The notes: generated by a model not told the origin, from the letters alone. 64,000 bases of DNA from Pelatocladus maniniholoensis HA4357-MV3 (GCA_019359115.1 JAHHHW010000071.1:1-64000); one strand, 5' to 3'. Counted from the stretch's first letter, positions 44,185-53,868 are shown. A program made the numbers and translations.

Positions 44185-44664
44185 TTACTTATCCGGTGAT
44201 TTTAAAGCACGATCTAGTATTTGCCGCGCCTCTTCAGCTTTCGCCTTTGCTTCCTGATAACGTAGATTCGCCTGAGCAAAAGTTTTGAGAATTTTAAAGC
44301 CTTCCTTGAGGCGAGCAATTTCCTCTTCTGTTACAGAATTATCTGAGAAGAGGATATCAATTTGTTTACGAATTTCCAATGCTTCGGCGCGTGAATCTTG
44401 GACTTTCAGCTTCAGCGTAGCTAGGTTACTGAGAATCTGAACAGCTTGGGTAATTTCGTCTTCGCTGTTCTTAGTATCCATTGATACTTCTTTTACCTCT
44501 ATCAATTGTTTGGCACTAAATCCGTCTTCGAGTTCTGTAGGTAAATCACCTTCATCCATGAGTTGCATCAGCTGATCCATAGCTTTCTCACGGGCTTTGG
44601 CTGAATCTTTACCAGGTACAGTGAGAATAATATCTGGGCTTTGAGCGAGAGTGTACTGAACCAT
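44185..44664 (-). CDS. Conserved hypothetical cyanobacterial protein, coiled-coil rich
   Basis: This 159-residue soluble protein has an N-terminal ubiquitin-like-size part (VQYTLAQSPDIILTVPGKDSAKAREKAMDQLMQLMDEGDLP) followed by long charged helices (RAEALEIRKQIDILFSDNSVTEEEIARLKEGFKILKTF). The ending ANLRYQEAKAKAEEARQILDRAL is strongly helical. No catalytic motif or membrane segment is visible. It is oriented like wecB, 142 bases downstream of it, and a shared transcript is possible. Function unknown. Confidence 0.7.
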   Translation of the reverse strand: MVQYTLAQSPDIILTVPGKDSAKAREKAMDQLMQLMDEGDLPTELEDGFSAKQLIEVKEVSMDTKNSEDEITQAVQILSNLATLKLKVQDSRAEALEIRKQIDILFSDNSVTEEEIARLKEGFKILKTFAQANLRYQEAKAKAEEARQILDRALKSPDK

Positions 44665-44806
44665 ATTTATGCAAGAAACTTGCTACTGCTTTGAAAGCCG
44701 ATTAATTTTAGCATAAAGGAAGCAATTGGGGGATACGGGAGACAAGGGGGAAAATAAATACCAACGCCCCATACCCAATCGCCGATCCCTGATCCCCAAT
44801 CCCCGA

Positions 44807-45922
44807 TTACCCATTCCCCAAGTAATTCTGCACTATCTGCAAAATTCGTTCTGCTGCGTGGCCATCTCCAAAGGGATTGATTGCATTTGCCATTGCTGCA
44901 TAAGCGGCTGGGTTACTCAGTAATTCTACGGCGTTAGCAACTATAGTCTCTGATCTAGTTCCGACAAGTTTAGCTGTCCCAGCAGTAACAGCTTCTGGTC
45001 TTTCTGTTGTTTCTCGTAAAACCAAAACTGGTTTACCTAAACTGGGTGCTTCTTCTTGCAAACCACCAGAGTCAGTCAGCAGAAGGTGCGATCGCATAAT
45101 CGCCCCTACCAGTTCACCATAGTCTAAAGGTTCTGTTAAAAAAATCCGAGGGTGATTGCCCAAACTTGCCTGTAATGGTTCTCGTACCGTAGGATTGCGG
45201 TGTAGTGGCAATAGTAAGACTGTGTCTGGAAACTTATCTAATATCTGTAAAAATCCTTGCGTGATTCCTTGCAGTGGTTCTCCCCAATTCTCCCGGCGAT
45301 GCACAGTCGCTAGTAAAACACGATATTTATTCCATTCCAAACCAGGTATATTACAAGCAGGTTCCTTTGCTGCTACATTCAACAATGCGTCAATCACCGT
45401 GTTCCCGGTCATGTGAATTTGACCCAAAACACCAGAATTTTTTAAGTTTTCCACAGCTAAAGGTGTTGGCGCAAAATGCAATTGAGTCAGTTGTGAAATC
45501 AGCCTTCTATTAGCTTCTTCGGGAAAAGGATTAAATAAGTTATCTGTTCTTAACCCAGCTTCTACATGACCAACAGGAATTTTTTGATAAAAGGCTGCCA
45601 ATGTTGCTGCAAATGCTGTGGTAGTATCTCCTTGCACCAAAATGAAATCTGGTTTATTTTCTTGAAATAATTCTTCTAATCCTCGCAAGGTGCGGCAAGT
45701 TATATCAGTTAAAGACTGTTGTCGTTGCATAATTTCTAAATCACGATCTGCTGTGAGGTCGAAAAGCCGCATAACTTGTTCAACCATTTCGCGATGCTGT
45801 CCAGTCAAAATAACTTGCGTTTCAAACCCTGGAAAGTCTTGGAAAATTTGAATTACCGGAGCTAGTTTAATCGCTTCTGGACGAGTACCTAAAATTATGT
45901 AAACGAGTTTGTTATTAGTCAT
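44807..45922 (-). CDS. wecB: UDP-N-acetylglucosamine 2-epimerase (non-hydrolysing)
   Basis: This 371-residue enzyme converts UDP-GlcNAc to UDP-ManNAc, a donor precursor for surface glycans and for WecG-type transferases such as the one at 8143. The family blocks are KLVYIILGTRPEAIKLAPVI, VGHVEAGLRTDNLFNPFPEEANR, VILATVHRRENWG-like VLLATVHRRENWGEPL and LLTDSGGLQEEAPSLGKPVLVLRETTERPEAV. Length is typical. The start codon sits inside a TTGGTCA-type repeat array, so no ribosome binding site is seen. Confidence 0.95.
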   Translation of the reverse strand: MTNNKLVYIILGTRPEAIKLAPVIQIFQDFPGFETQVILTGQHREMVEQVMRLFDLTADRDLEIMQRQQSLTDITCRTLRGLEELFQENKPDFILVQGDTTTAFAATLAAFYQKIPVGHVEAGLRTDNLFNPFPEEANRRLISQLTQLHFAPTPLAVENLKNSGVLGQIHMTGNTVIDALLNVAAKEPACNIPGLEWNKYRVLLATVHRRENWGEPLQGITQGFLQILDKFPDTVLLLPLHRNPTVREPLQASLGNHPRIFLTEPLDYGELVGAIMRSHLLLTDSGGLQEEAPSLGKPVLVLRETTERPEAVTAGTAKLVGTRSETIVANAVELLSNPAAYAAMANAINPFGDGHAAERILQIVQNYLGNG

Positions 45923-45989
45923 TGGTCATTGGTCATTAGTCATTGGTCAATAATCAATGGTCAATGGTCAATGGTCAATAGTCAATAAT
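45911..45989. repeat. Heptamer repeat array (TTGGTCA / TTAGTCA)
   Basis: About eleven imperfect heptamers of the type (A)TTGGTCA, partly inverted as CAATGGTCAA, cover 79 bases. The wecB start codon (ATG at 45920-45922 on the minus strand) and its first codons (ATG ACT AAT AAC) are themselves repeat units. Similar arrays lie at about 4498-4520 and 54545-54640. Confidence 0.7.
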
Positions 45990-46044
45990 TGTGAAGTTCA
46001 ACTTATGTTCAATAATTACAAATGACAAATGACAAAAAAGCATG

Positions 46045-46065
46045 AAAAAACCCGGTAAAACCGGG
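46045..46065 (-). terminator. Intrinsic terminator after the 46100-46474 gene
   Basis: On the minus strand the stem CCCGGT/ACCGGG with a three-base loop is followed by six T. It sits about 35 bases beyond the stop of the small membrane protein. Confidence 0.85.
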
Positions 46066-46099
46066 CAGGATGCACTGTTTGTCGAATTTAGCGATTAGG

Positions 46100-46474
46100 T
46101 TACAGTTCGATGTCACAAGTGAGTGGACAAGCTGCATAGACTGTCTTCTGCATTTGTTCTGTTTCTCCATGCAACCAGCTCAACCACTTCACTTCTTTGG
46201 GATGAATACCCTTAGCTGTCAGCACACTTGCACCGATAACAACAGACAAAATATTAAACAGAATTAAACCACCTGCCACAACTAAAACGGCACTAACAGG
46301 CATCACAGATTGCAGAACAATAGATAACAGACATCCGACCGTAGCCATGAAAACAACCAAAGGAAAACCGACAACCAGCAAGCATACTGCCAATGTGAAA
46401 GACCATATCAAAAAGCTTTTAACCATTAATAAGGAATCTGTCTTGCTGAAATTAGCTGTTTGTGAGAGAGCCAT
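46100..46474 (-). CDS. Small conserved membrane protein
   Basis: This 124-residue protein has three hydrophobic segments (about 19-41, 44-62 and 65-85): KSFLIWSFTLAVCLLVVGFPLVVFM, GCLLSIVLQSVM and VLVVAGGLILFNILSVVIGASVL. The C-terminal 35 residues are soluble with conserved-looking HPKEVKWLSWLHGE and three Cys. TAGGAG lies 8 bases before the ATG, so the start is firm. It has its own strong terminator, so it is a single-gene unit. Function is not recognised. Confidence 0.7.
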   Translation of the reverse strand: MALSQTANFSKTDSLLMVKSFLIWSFTLAVCLLVVGFPLVVFMATVGCLLSIVLQSVMPVSAVLVVAGGLILFNILSVVIGASVLTAKGIHPKEVKWLSWLHGETEQMQKTVYAACPLTCDIEL

Positions 46475-47281
46475 AAGTGTATCTCCTAAATACGCAAATC
46501 TGTTTGGAATTCAGAAGTCTTTCGTTGATATTGAAAAACAAAGGGATCAACTATTAGTGAAGTTCAGTATATAAAAACTAGTTGAGAAGATGAGCATTTA
46601 GTTAATAAAATTAACAGTTATATTTTTTTTATTATGGACAACCTTAAATATAGATATATTTGCTAAAAACTTATTTCTGCCATCTATCCTTGGACAGAGA
46701 ATATCTAAAAACTAACTAATTAGATATATATCAAAGAATTCTCTTCTAGTTTTCTTAATATTCCTTATCAAAATCAAACATAAATCTCATAATCTTGAGA
46801 TGTGTCTAGTGCAGCAAAATGAAGGTGGAGAACACCATGTAAGCTCATTCTCTGACTGAAGCTATTCTTCACCACACCAAATTACTTAGACATTTGATGA
46901 AATGTCTGTGACATTTTAACCCTGTAGAGAGGCGTAGTAATATCCCGCAGGGTAATTTCGCGTCTCTACATGCCAAAATTATGACGAAAAATCCTATCCC
47001 TTGCAGTATTGACCTAAATTGAAAATTAGTAGACTTTTTATTGGTTTTAGTTCCTACTTTGCTTCTATGTAATATTACTAGGCACATTTAATATAGATGT
47101 TATGTTAAATATATATTTGTCAGCAAAATAAAGATTGTTAACTTAAGCCAAAGAAAAATCTTGGTAAAAAAGAATACTTTAACAAAAGTTAAGGAGATTG
47201 AACATAATTCAGCATTCAGCGATCGCACACAGCAAATCACTCCCAGATTAAAAACTTGGGACTAATCAATTGTAAAGATAC
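46475..47281. other. Long intergenic region upstream of pilT
   Basis: This 807-base divergent region separates the small membrane protein and pilT. It is AT-rich, with one palindromic repeat copy (46921-46996). A HIP1-like GCGATCGC lies at about 47219. No gene is supported, and promoters for both flanking genes should be here. Confidence 0.5.
46921..46996. repeat. Palindromic repeat, copy C (inverted, partly decayed)
   Basis: CCTGTAGAGA at the left and TCGCGTCTCTACATGCCAAAATTATGACGAAAAATCC at the right match copy B in the opposite orientation. The inner palindrome is damaged (TAGTAATATCCCGCAGGGTAA). Confidence 0.55.
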
Positions 47282-48595
47282 ATGTCAGAATCACAAAATC
47301 CATTAAATTCGGTTCCAACTCCAGCCCGTGGTGTTCCTCCACTTCCGCCCCCACCACCAACAATCAGTACACAGGGTCAGTGTACACAAACTTTGGAAAT
47401 ACCAGTTGACAAAAGTCGTACTGCTCAGTCTGCAATACCACCATCGCCAACACCTAGTCCTGCTTCTGCACATCGTCCTGGGACACCACCACCAGTACCT
47501 AATCCCAGTTCAGCCCGTGTTAAGAGCAACACTCTACACCCAAGTTTAAATCAGTTAATACGAGAAGCTTATGATAATGGCATATCTGATATTCACTTAG
47601 GTGTAGGCGAACCACCCCGCTTGCGTAACCGTGGAGAAATCCAAACCACAGATTATCCAGAAACGGATAAAGAGACTTTTATAAATTGGATGCGGGAAGT
47701 ATTGACAGAAGCAGAAATTCAACGGTTTGAAGAACACCTAGAATTCGACGGTGCAACTCAATATGAATTTGCCCGTGTGCGGATCAATATCTTTGATTCT
47801 CTCAAAGGCTATGCTATGGTCATGCGGTTAATTCCACTCAAAATCTTAACCATTGACCAGTTACGCTTACCCCCTGTTTTTAGGGATATTTCCCACTACC
47901 ACAAAGGCTTGATCTTGGTGACAGGCCCGACAGGTTCTGGTAAATCTACCACGATGGCAGCGATGATTGACTACATTAACAAAGAGATGCCCAAACATAT
48001 CATCACCATCGAAGACCCTATTGAATTTGTTCACAGAAGTCAAAAGTCCTTGATCAAACAACGGGAAGTGGGAATGCACACCCTAAAATTTGACAACGCC
48101 TTAAAAGCTGCTTTGCGGGAAGACCCAGACTTGATTCTAGTGGGGGAAATGCGAGACAAAGAAACCGTGAATACAGCCTTAAAAGCGGCTCAAACTGGTC
48201 ACTTAGTTATGGGGACCCTGCATACTAACAGCGCAGTGAAAACGATTGAACGTATCCTCAATCTTTACTCAGGCGATGAGCAAGATGCTATGCGAGTGGC
48301 TATTTCGGAATCTTTAGTAGCAGTGATTGCTCAAGGTTTGTGTCGTACAACAGATGGTAAGCGTGCTGCCTTTCACGATATTCTAATAAACACAGAAGCC
48401 GTTAAAGACTGGATCAAAGATGGTAAATACGATGAAATTACTGAATTAATGAAACAGGCCGGTTTTGACGGCATGATTACTATGAACCAGTCTCTGTTCA
48501 ACCTCTATACTGAAGGTCGCATCACCGAAGAAACAGCCTTGGAGATGTCGCCCACTCCCAACGAAATGGCTCAGATGCTTCGAGGTCGAGTTTAA
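47282..48595 (+). CDS. pilT: Type IV pilus retraction ATPase
   Basis: This 437-residue hexameric ATPase at the inner face of the pilus machine depolymerises the pilus during twitching and DNA uptake. An 80-residue Pro/Ser-rich extension precedes the PAS-like N-domain (ISDIHLGVGEPPRLRNRGEI). Walker A is GPTGSGKS at 215-222, the Asp box is ITIEDPIEFVH, the Walker B region is DPDLILVGEMRDKETV and the His box is TGHLVMGTLHTNSA. AIRNLIRE-type ending is replaced by NQSLFNLYTEGRITEETALEMSPTPNEMAQML. The N-terminal extension is longer than in proteobacterial PilT but usual for cyanobacteria. Confidence 0.95.
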   Translation: MSESQNPLNSVPTPARGVPPLPPPPPTISTQGQCTQTLEIPVDKSRTAQSAIPPSPTPSPASAHRPGTPPPVPNPSSARVKSNTLHPSLNQLIREAYDNGISDIHLGVGEPPRLRNRGEIQTTDYPETDKETFINWMREVLTEAEIQRFEEHLEFDGATQYEFARVRINIFDSLKGYAMVMRLIPLKILTIDQLRLPPVFRDISHYHKGLILVTGPTGSGKSTTMAAMIDYINKEMPKHIITIEDPIEFVHRSQKSLIKQREVGMHTLKFDNALKAALREDPDLILVGEMRDKETVNTALKAAQTGHLVMGTLHTNSAVKTIERILNLYSGDEQDAMRVAISESLVAVIAQGLCRTTDGKRAAFHDILINTEAVKDWIKDGKYDEITELMKQAGFDGMITMNQSLFNLYTEGRITEETALEMSPTPNEMAQMLRGRV

Positions 48596-48711
48596 GAATG
48601 AGGGATAGGGGATAGGGGGCTGGGGATTGGGAAATAATAAAAACAAAACTATAGTTGTCCTACACTAGCTTCTAATTCCTAGTTGACATTTAACCTCCAG
48701 CCCCTAACCGA
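48596..48711. repeat. G-rich low-complexity patch after pilT
   Basis: GGGATAGGGGATAGGGGGCTGGGGATTGGGAAATAA-like purine repeats follow the pilT stop. The same GGGGATNGGGGAT words are seen after proS. Confidence 0.5.
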
Positions 48712-49476
48712 TTGATTCCCTTGACTTCAGATAGACTAATCCTACCCCAGTTATTCAAAGGCATTGCGCTGTTCACGCCTGGAGGAGATTTAATTTATTG
48801 TATTGATCCCGGTAAGCAAGGCCGATGGCATTTACACTTATGTGCAACTTTACAAGAGATCTTAGATTTACCAGAACCGCCTCATTTTTTAGTACCTTGC
48901 TACACAGCAACTATTGATCACTGGTTAGATCCACGTACACAAAAAATACGTACTTTTGCCGAAGCTTATCCAGCTGTGATGCGACATCAAGCAATACTGA
49001 ATGCCATTTTTGGTACAGGGGATATCTTATGGCAAAGCGCACCTTGGCAAGAAGGATTATGCGATCGCATAGTATTAACTAGTTACCGCTCTTCGTTCCC
49101 GCAACTTTGGGAGGATCATGACCTAATCGTACGTCTAGATCCTTTTGAAGCAGTACCATACTACCAAGAAGCAACTACACTACAAATACAACCAAACGCC
49201 CAAGGTTATGTCCTACGTCTATTTGTTGCTGGACATAGCCCCGGTATCGAACGTATTCTTGAGAGTCTCCACGATCTATTAGAACAATACCTTAGTCAAC
49301 CTTATACTTTAAAAGTCATTGATGTTATCAGCCATCCAGAACAAGCAGAAACAAATCAAGTCACAGCAACCCCCACCCTTGTAAAAGTTTGGCCTCTTCC
49401 TATTCGACGTATTGTGGGCGACTTGGATAATGTAGATAAAATTTTGCAGATGTTGGGTGCAAAAGAACAGAGTTAA
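48712..49476 (+). CDS. Protein with C-terminal KaiB-like (SasA N-domain-like) domain
   Basis: This 254-residue protein from a TTG at 48712 is the first possible start after an upstream stop. The last 95 residues read YVLRLFVAGHSPGIERILESLHDLLEQYL, then YTLKVIDVISHPEQAETNQVTATPTLVKVWPLPIRRIVGDL, the thioredoxin-like KaiB/SasA fold with its TPTL loop. The first 160 residues hold LFTPGGDLIYCIDPGKQGRWHLHLCATLQEIL and a DHWLDPRTQKIRTF region with no family I can name. There is no kinase domain. The fold suggests binding to KaiC or a paralogue, which is inference. It follows pilT by 116 bases. Confidence 0.75.
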   Translation: MIPLTSDRLILPQLFKGIALFTPGGDLIYCIDPGKQGRWHLHLCATLQEILDLPEPPHFLVPCYTATIDHWLDPRTQKIRTFAEAYPAVMRHQAILNAIFGTGDILWQSAPWQEGLCDRIVLTSYRSSFPQLWEDHDLIVRLDPFEAVPYYQEATTLQIQPNAQGYVLRLFVAGHSPGIERILESLHDLLEQYLSQPYTLKVIDVISHPEQAETNQVTATPTLVKVWPLPIRRIVGDLDNVDKILQMLGAKEQS

Positions 49477-49539
49477 CTGCATAACCAGTATGACCGCTTA
49501 AACTGTCACGAATGGGTAGTGCGATCGCCACAATCACCT

Positions 49540-50940
49540 TTATTTCATAATCAAACCTTCCATTGCATCCTGCAAATCTTTGGTAAAATCTGCAACTGCT
49601 AGTCTTGCACCTTGACGGCTTCCCTTATACACTGGATACCGTTCGGAAATCGATAGCGGTTCACCCACAGTGATTTTCGCTGTTTGTTTACCCAAAAGCG
49701 GAGGCTGGAAAGGATTACCGCCTCTAATTCTAGTAACAACATCCCAGATTAATAATGTTGTTTCAGCAAAGCGTTCGGCGGTAGGTTTTTCCTGTACATA
49801 ATTACCTGTAACAGCAACCAAACTTTCGACTAAACGCATGTGCCACATTCGCAAATTAGCTTCTTCAGCAATGCGATCGCCTAAATCTCTTTCTAAAGAT
49901 GACAGTGATTTTACATCTTTATAATCTTCTCTGAAAATATAATTCCAACCTGCCTGTTCTACTCGGCGACAACGGTCGTTAAAATTTCCTTTAGGCTGTA
50001 AATCAAAATAATTTTCTGCTACTTGTAAAACTATATTTAAAAGTGTATTTAAACGCGTGGCTATTAGTTCGTTTATATCTTGGGATTGCGTTTGAATTTC
50101 TGGCAATTTTTGATGATAAAAGCGTGTATAAAAATCCTCCATTAAACTTAGTAAACGTTCTGCTAAACGTAATAAACGAGGATAGAAGGAGTGGGGAGGT
50201 GGAGAGGTGCTTGGAGTGTAAGAAGAGATTTCTTGATATAGAGGTAAACCACAGTAGCTTTCTAATTGAGTTAACAAATTGGCGATCGCATCCCAAGGAG
50301 CTGCAACATAACTGTATTGAATTCCGATTGGTACAATGAGAACTTGTTCATCTCGTCCAGCTTTTTGCAAGTCTTCCGCACACCAAAAACCCATTTGAGC
50401 GATTCCGGGTTCGAGGGGATTAACAATCTCTGAAAGCCCATTGGTAGCGCCTTCTGGTGCAGCAGCCATTGGGAAGCGTCCATTGGTGAACAAATCTCGT
50501 GCTAATCGCAAACCCGTCCAGTCTGCTTTACCCCGTTGAATGGGTGTTGCACCTAAACGAGAAGCGATCCAGCCAACTTGATTTCCAGCCCATAATGTAA
50601 TACCGCGATCGTAGATAAAATGAGCATGGGTTGGATGCTGTAACGATATTCTCTGCTGTCGTGCTAACCTTGGCACGAGTTGGGAAAGCAAGTAGCCCAA
50701 GCACAGTGGATCTGTAGCTTGAGGATGGCGAAATGCTATCAAAAAACGAATCTTTCCCTCTTGAAACTGGCGATAGAGATTTACCAAAACCTCTACTTTA
50801 TTTGCTTCAACTTGGCTAATTGCTGTTTTCCAGCGTAAGTAACTGGCTAAACCTAGCTGAATCACTCGTAAAACTGAGGGATTAAATGCTGGCGGAATAA
50901 ATTCTAGAGGTGGCTGTGCTTGATTAATGACATCAGGCAA
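49540..50940 (-). CDS. 1-acyl-glycerol-3-phosphate acyltransferase-like protein
   Basis: This 466-residue protein contains the PlsC-type motif H-x4-D as HPQATD (72-77) in FLIAFRHPQATDPLCLG, and block III-like MAAAPEGATN (APEG at 161-164), the counterpart of the EGTR motif. IVPIGIQYSYV corresponds to block IV. The C-terminal 220 residues are helical, with no known domain. It is longer than PlsC (about 240 residues). It likely acts on lipid acyl groups at the membrane, with acceptor unknown. The ATG at 50940 is clear. It is divergent from proS with a 121-base gap. Confidence 0.8.
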   Translation of the reverse strand: MPDVINQAQPPLEFIPPAFNPSVLRVIQLGLASYLRWKTAISQVEANKVEVLVNLYRQFQEGKIRFLIAFRHPQATDPLCLGYLLSQLVPRLARQQRISLQHPTHAHFIYDRGITLWAGNQVGWIASRLGATPIQRGKADWTGLRLARDLFTNGRFPMAAAPEGATNGLSEIVNPLEPGIAQMGFWCAEDLQKAGRDEQVLIVPIGIQYSYVAAPWDAIANLLTQLESYCGLPLYQEISSYTPSTSPPPHSFYPRLLRLAERLLSLMEDFYTRFYHQKLPEIQTQSQDINELIATRLNTLLNIVLQVAENYFDLQPKGNFNDRCRRVEQAGWNYIFREDYKDVKSLSSLERDLGDRIAEEANLRMWHMRLVESLVAVTGNYVQEKPTAERFAETTLLIWDVVTRIRGGNPFQPPLLGKQTAKITVGEPLSISERYPVYKGSRQGARLAVADFTKDLQDAMEGLIMK

Positions 50941-51061
50941 GGTAATGTTCTCCGATGATAGCGAAATGTATGAAGTATGAAGGGTGAAATATAAAAATTT
51001 AATTTTTTTATCTTCAAACTTCTGTAGTTAGATATTAGCAACACTGAAAAAGGGACAAACG

Positions 51062-52909
51062 ATGCGACTGTCAAAAATGTTATTCGTTACACTGCGGGAC
51101 GATCCAGCAGATGCTGAAATCCCCAGTCATAAATTACTACTCCGCGCAGGTTACATTCGTCGCATCGGTAGTGGTGTTTACGCCTATCTTCCACTGATGT
51201 GGCGAGTATTACAAAAAGTCTCCCAGATTGTGCGGGAAGAAATGAACGCCACTGGCGCCCAAGAATGTCTTTTACCGCAATTACAACCTTCAGAACTATG
51301 GCGTGAATCTGGCAGATGGGATACTTATACTAAAGCTGAGGGTATCATGTTCGCCTTCAGCGATCGCCGCCAACAAGAATTAGCATTAGGGCCGACTCAC
51401 GAGGAAGTGATCACGACCATTGCCCGTGATATGATTCGCTCTTACCGTCAACTGCCATTACATCTGTATCAAATTCAAACTAAGTTTCGTGATGAAATTC
51501 GTCCCCGTTTTGGTTTGATGCGTGGACGAGAATTTATTATGAAAGACGGCTATTCTTTCCATGTGGATGAAGAAAGCTTGAAAGAAACTTATCAGGATAT
51601 GTACCAAGCCTACAGCAATATGTTGCGGCGTTCTGGTTTGGCTTTTCGTCCTGTGGAAGCAGATTCTGGGGCGATTGGTGGTTCTGGTTCCACAGAATTT
51701 ATGGTACTGGCTGAAGCTGGGGAAGATGAAGTCCTGTACACTGAAGATGGTAAGTACGCCGCCAATGTCGAAAAAGCTGTATCTTTACCTGCTGAGGCGG
51801 AATCTTCCAGCTTTAACAGTTATGAAAAAAGGGAAACTCCGAAAACCGACACTATCGAGAAAGTTTGTAATTTTCTCAAATGTTCTCCCACCCAAGTTGT
51901 GAAAAATGTTCTTTACGAAGCAGTTTATGATACTGGCACAACAGTATTGGTATTAGTAAGTATCCGGGGTGATCAAGAAGTTAACGAAGTTAAGTTACAA
52001 AATGAGTTAACAAAATTAGCTTCCCAATATAGTGGAAACGCAGTGATCAAGTTAGCAGTACCCGACGCAGACGCCCAGAAAAAATGGGCAACGAAAACTT
52101 TGCCTTTGGGTTATATTGCACCTGATATTGCTGATGATTACATTCAACCCCTCCCCAACCGGAGCCAACTTACCCCCATCAACGGGGAGAATGAGGGGGG
52201 TTCAGTCCATCCAAAGTTTTTGCGTTTGGTAGATCAAACCGCCGTTGATTTAAAGAACTTTGTCACAGGTGCAAATGAATCTGGTTATCACGTAGTCGGA
52301 GCAAATTGGCAAACGCAATTTAAAATACCTGAAGTTTTAGTAGATATACGTAAAGCTAGAGCAGGCGATCGCGCTATACACAACCCCGAAAAAACTTTAA
52401 AAAGCGCTCGTGGGATTGAAGTCGGGCATATTTTCCAATTGGGTTCAAAATACTCCAAAGCAATGGGAGCGACTTATACCAACGAACAGGGTGAAGAAAA
52501 ACCTCTGGTGATGGGTTGTTATGGTGTGGGAGTATCACGACTGGCACAAGCAGCAGTAGAACAATCTTACGATAAAGACGGAATTATTTGGCCTGTAGCG
52601 ATCGCACCTTATCATGCTATCATCACAATTCCCAATATTAACGACGCCCAACAAGTAGAAATCGCCGAAAAACTTTATACAGAACTCAATCAAGCTGGAA
52701 TCGAAACTTTACTCGATGACCGCAATGAACGAGCAGGAGTAAAATTCAAAGATGCAGATTTGATTGGTATACCTTATAGAATTGTCACAGGACGAGCGAT
52801 CGCTAATGGCAAAGTCGAAGTAGTTGAAAGAAAAAGCCGCAATTCTCACGAAATCCCCATCACTGAAATTGTATCTACTCTTAAAGGGTGGATAGGAGAT
52901 AGGGGATAG
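51062..52909 (+). CDS. proS: Prolyl-tRNA synthetase
   Basis: This 615-residue class II aminoacyl-tRNA synthetase attaches Pro to tRNA-Pro. Class II motifs appear: motif 2 in [26 protein letters not shown] and motif 3 in [34 protein letters not shown] precedes the INS editing domain (about 210-410), and an anticodon-binding domain ([57 protein letters not shown]) ends the protein. Within the INS domain a proline- and glycine-rich stretch (about residues 362-380) is encoded by repeat-like DNA. Its C-terminus runs into an intergenic G-rich repeat (KGWIGDRG). Confidence 0.95.
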   Translation: MRLSKMLFVTLRDDPADAEIPSHKLLLRAGYIRRIGSGVYAYLPLMWRVLQKVSQIVREEMNATGAQECLLPQLQPSELWRESGRWDTYTKAEGIMFAFSDRRQQELALGPTHEEVITTIARDMIRSYRQLPLHLYQIQTKFRDEIRPRFGLMRGREFIMKDGYSFHVDEESLKETYQDMYQAYSNMLRRSGLAFRPVEADSGAIGGSGSTEFMVLAEAGEDEVLYTEDGKYAANVEKAVSLPAEAESSSFNSYEKRETPKTDTIEKVCNFLKCSPTQVVKNVLYEAVYDTGTTVLVLVSIRGDQEVNEVKLQNELTKLASQYSGNAVIKLAVPDADAQKKWATKTLPLGYIAPDIADDYIQPLPNRSQLTPINGENEGGSVHPKFLRLVDQTAVDLKNFVTGANESGYHVVGANWQTQFKIPEVLVDIRKARAGDRAIHNPEKTLKSARGIEVGHIFQLGSKYSKAMGATYTNEQGEEKPLVMGCYGVGVSRLAQAAVEQSYDKDGIIWPVAIAPYHAIITIPNINDAQQVEIAEKLYTELNQAGIETLLDDRNERAGVKFKDADLIGIPYRIVTGRAIANGKVEVVERKSRNSHEIPITEIVSTLKGWIGDRG

Positions 52910-53057
52910 GAGATTGGGGATCGGGGATCTAGGATCGGGGATCGGGGATTGGTGTTTATTCTATTTCTTGTCTCCCGTGTCTCCCGTGTCCTCCTTGTCC
53001 TCGGTGTCTCCCTTGTCCTCCTTGTCCCCTTTCCCCGCTCCCCGCTCCCTGCTCCCT
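52890..53057. repeat. G-rich and C/T-rich tandem repeat patches between proS and the DUF2993 gene
   Basis: GGGGATNGGGGAT words cover about 52893-52955 and include the end of the proS reading frame. CTTGTCTCCCGTGTC-type pyrimidine repeats follow to about 53055. No gene lies here. Confidence 0.65.
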
Positions 53058-53067
53058 TCAAAATAAT

Positions 53068-53868
53068 ATGGAACTTCTGACAATTCTTATATCTAGCCTA
53101 TTGGGTATAGTTGCTCCTGTAGGAGTGGTAATTGATCAGACTGCTGAAAATGCCATCAGATCGCAGTTTTCTACAGTGGAAGAACTACAAGTAAGAGTAG
53201 ATAATGCTCCTAGTTATCAATTACTGCAAGGTAAAGTGGAAAGAGTGTTAATTGCAGGGCGTTCTTTGCAATTAAAACAACAAGATTTTCGCATCGCAGT
53301 TTTAGAACTGGAGACTGATCAAATAGAATTTGAGCCAAGTAGTATCAGGCAAAAATTACCCAAATTAAAACAACCTTTGCAGGCTGGAGTACGTTTGGTT
53401 GTCACAGAGCAAGATATCAATAAAGTTTTACAATCACCAGAGTTTCTTAAGAGGGTACAAAAGTTTAATAAACGGAATTCTTCTGCTTTGCAACTTGCTC
53501 AAGCTTCTAATTTTGTCAATCCCAAGGTAGAATTTCTAGCCAATAACAGATTTATTTTTCAGGTAGAATTACAAAGCGATGAGGAGCTAATACCCCTTTT
53601 ATTTAAAATTAATTCTGGATTAAGTATCGTTGGTGGCAGACAATTTCAGCTAGTTGATCCACAAGTATCACTAGATGGAGAAGAGTTTCCAGCAGAATTT
53701 CTCAATTTGATTATTAGTAACATAAATCAACAATTAGATTTACGTAATTTGGAAGGTGACGGATTACAAATGCGAATTCTAAAATGGAAAATGAAGCCAG
53801 GGAAATTGGAAGTGGCAGCATTTTTTAGAGTAGAACCATCCTCTAAGTTGTTGGAAACTCGCCGTTAG
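53068..53868 (+). CDS. DUF2993 (LmeA-like) protein
   Basis: The 266-residue protein starts with a hydrophobic segment (LLTILISSLLGIVAPVGVVIDQ), probably a signal or anchor. The rest is a beta-rich domain typical of the DUF2993 family. It contains LQVRVDNAPSYQLLQGKVERVLIAGRSLQL, the most recognisable stretch, and GEEFPAEFLNLIISNINQQLDLRNL towards the end. The family includes LmeA-like lipoprotein/lipid-binding proteins, and members are abundant in cyanobacteria with unassigned roles. It probably sits in the periplasm or thylakoid lumen membrane. The gene lies 69 bases before a GerMN gene on the same strand. Confidence 0.8.
   Translation: MELLTILISSLLGIVAPVGVVIDQTAENAIRSQFSTVEELQVRVDNAPSYQLLQGKVERVLIAGRSLQLKQQDFRIAVLELETDQIEFEPSSIRQKLPKLKQPLQAGVRLVVTEQDINKVLQSPEFLKRVQKFNKRNSSALQLAQASNFVNPKVEFLANNRFIFQVELQSDEELIPLLFKINSGLSIVGGRQFQLVDPQVSLDGEEFPAEFLNLIISNINQQLDLRNLEGDGLQMRILKWKMKPGKLEVAAFFRVEPSSKLLETRR

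Noticed and set aside
45911-45989. CRISPR-like regular repeats
   Set aside because: Units are only seven bases, with no spacers and no cas genes; this is a simple heptamer array.
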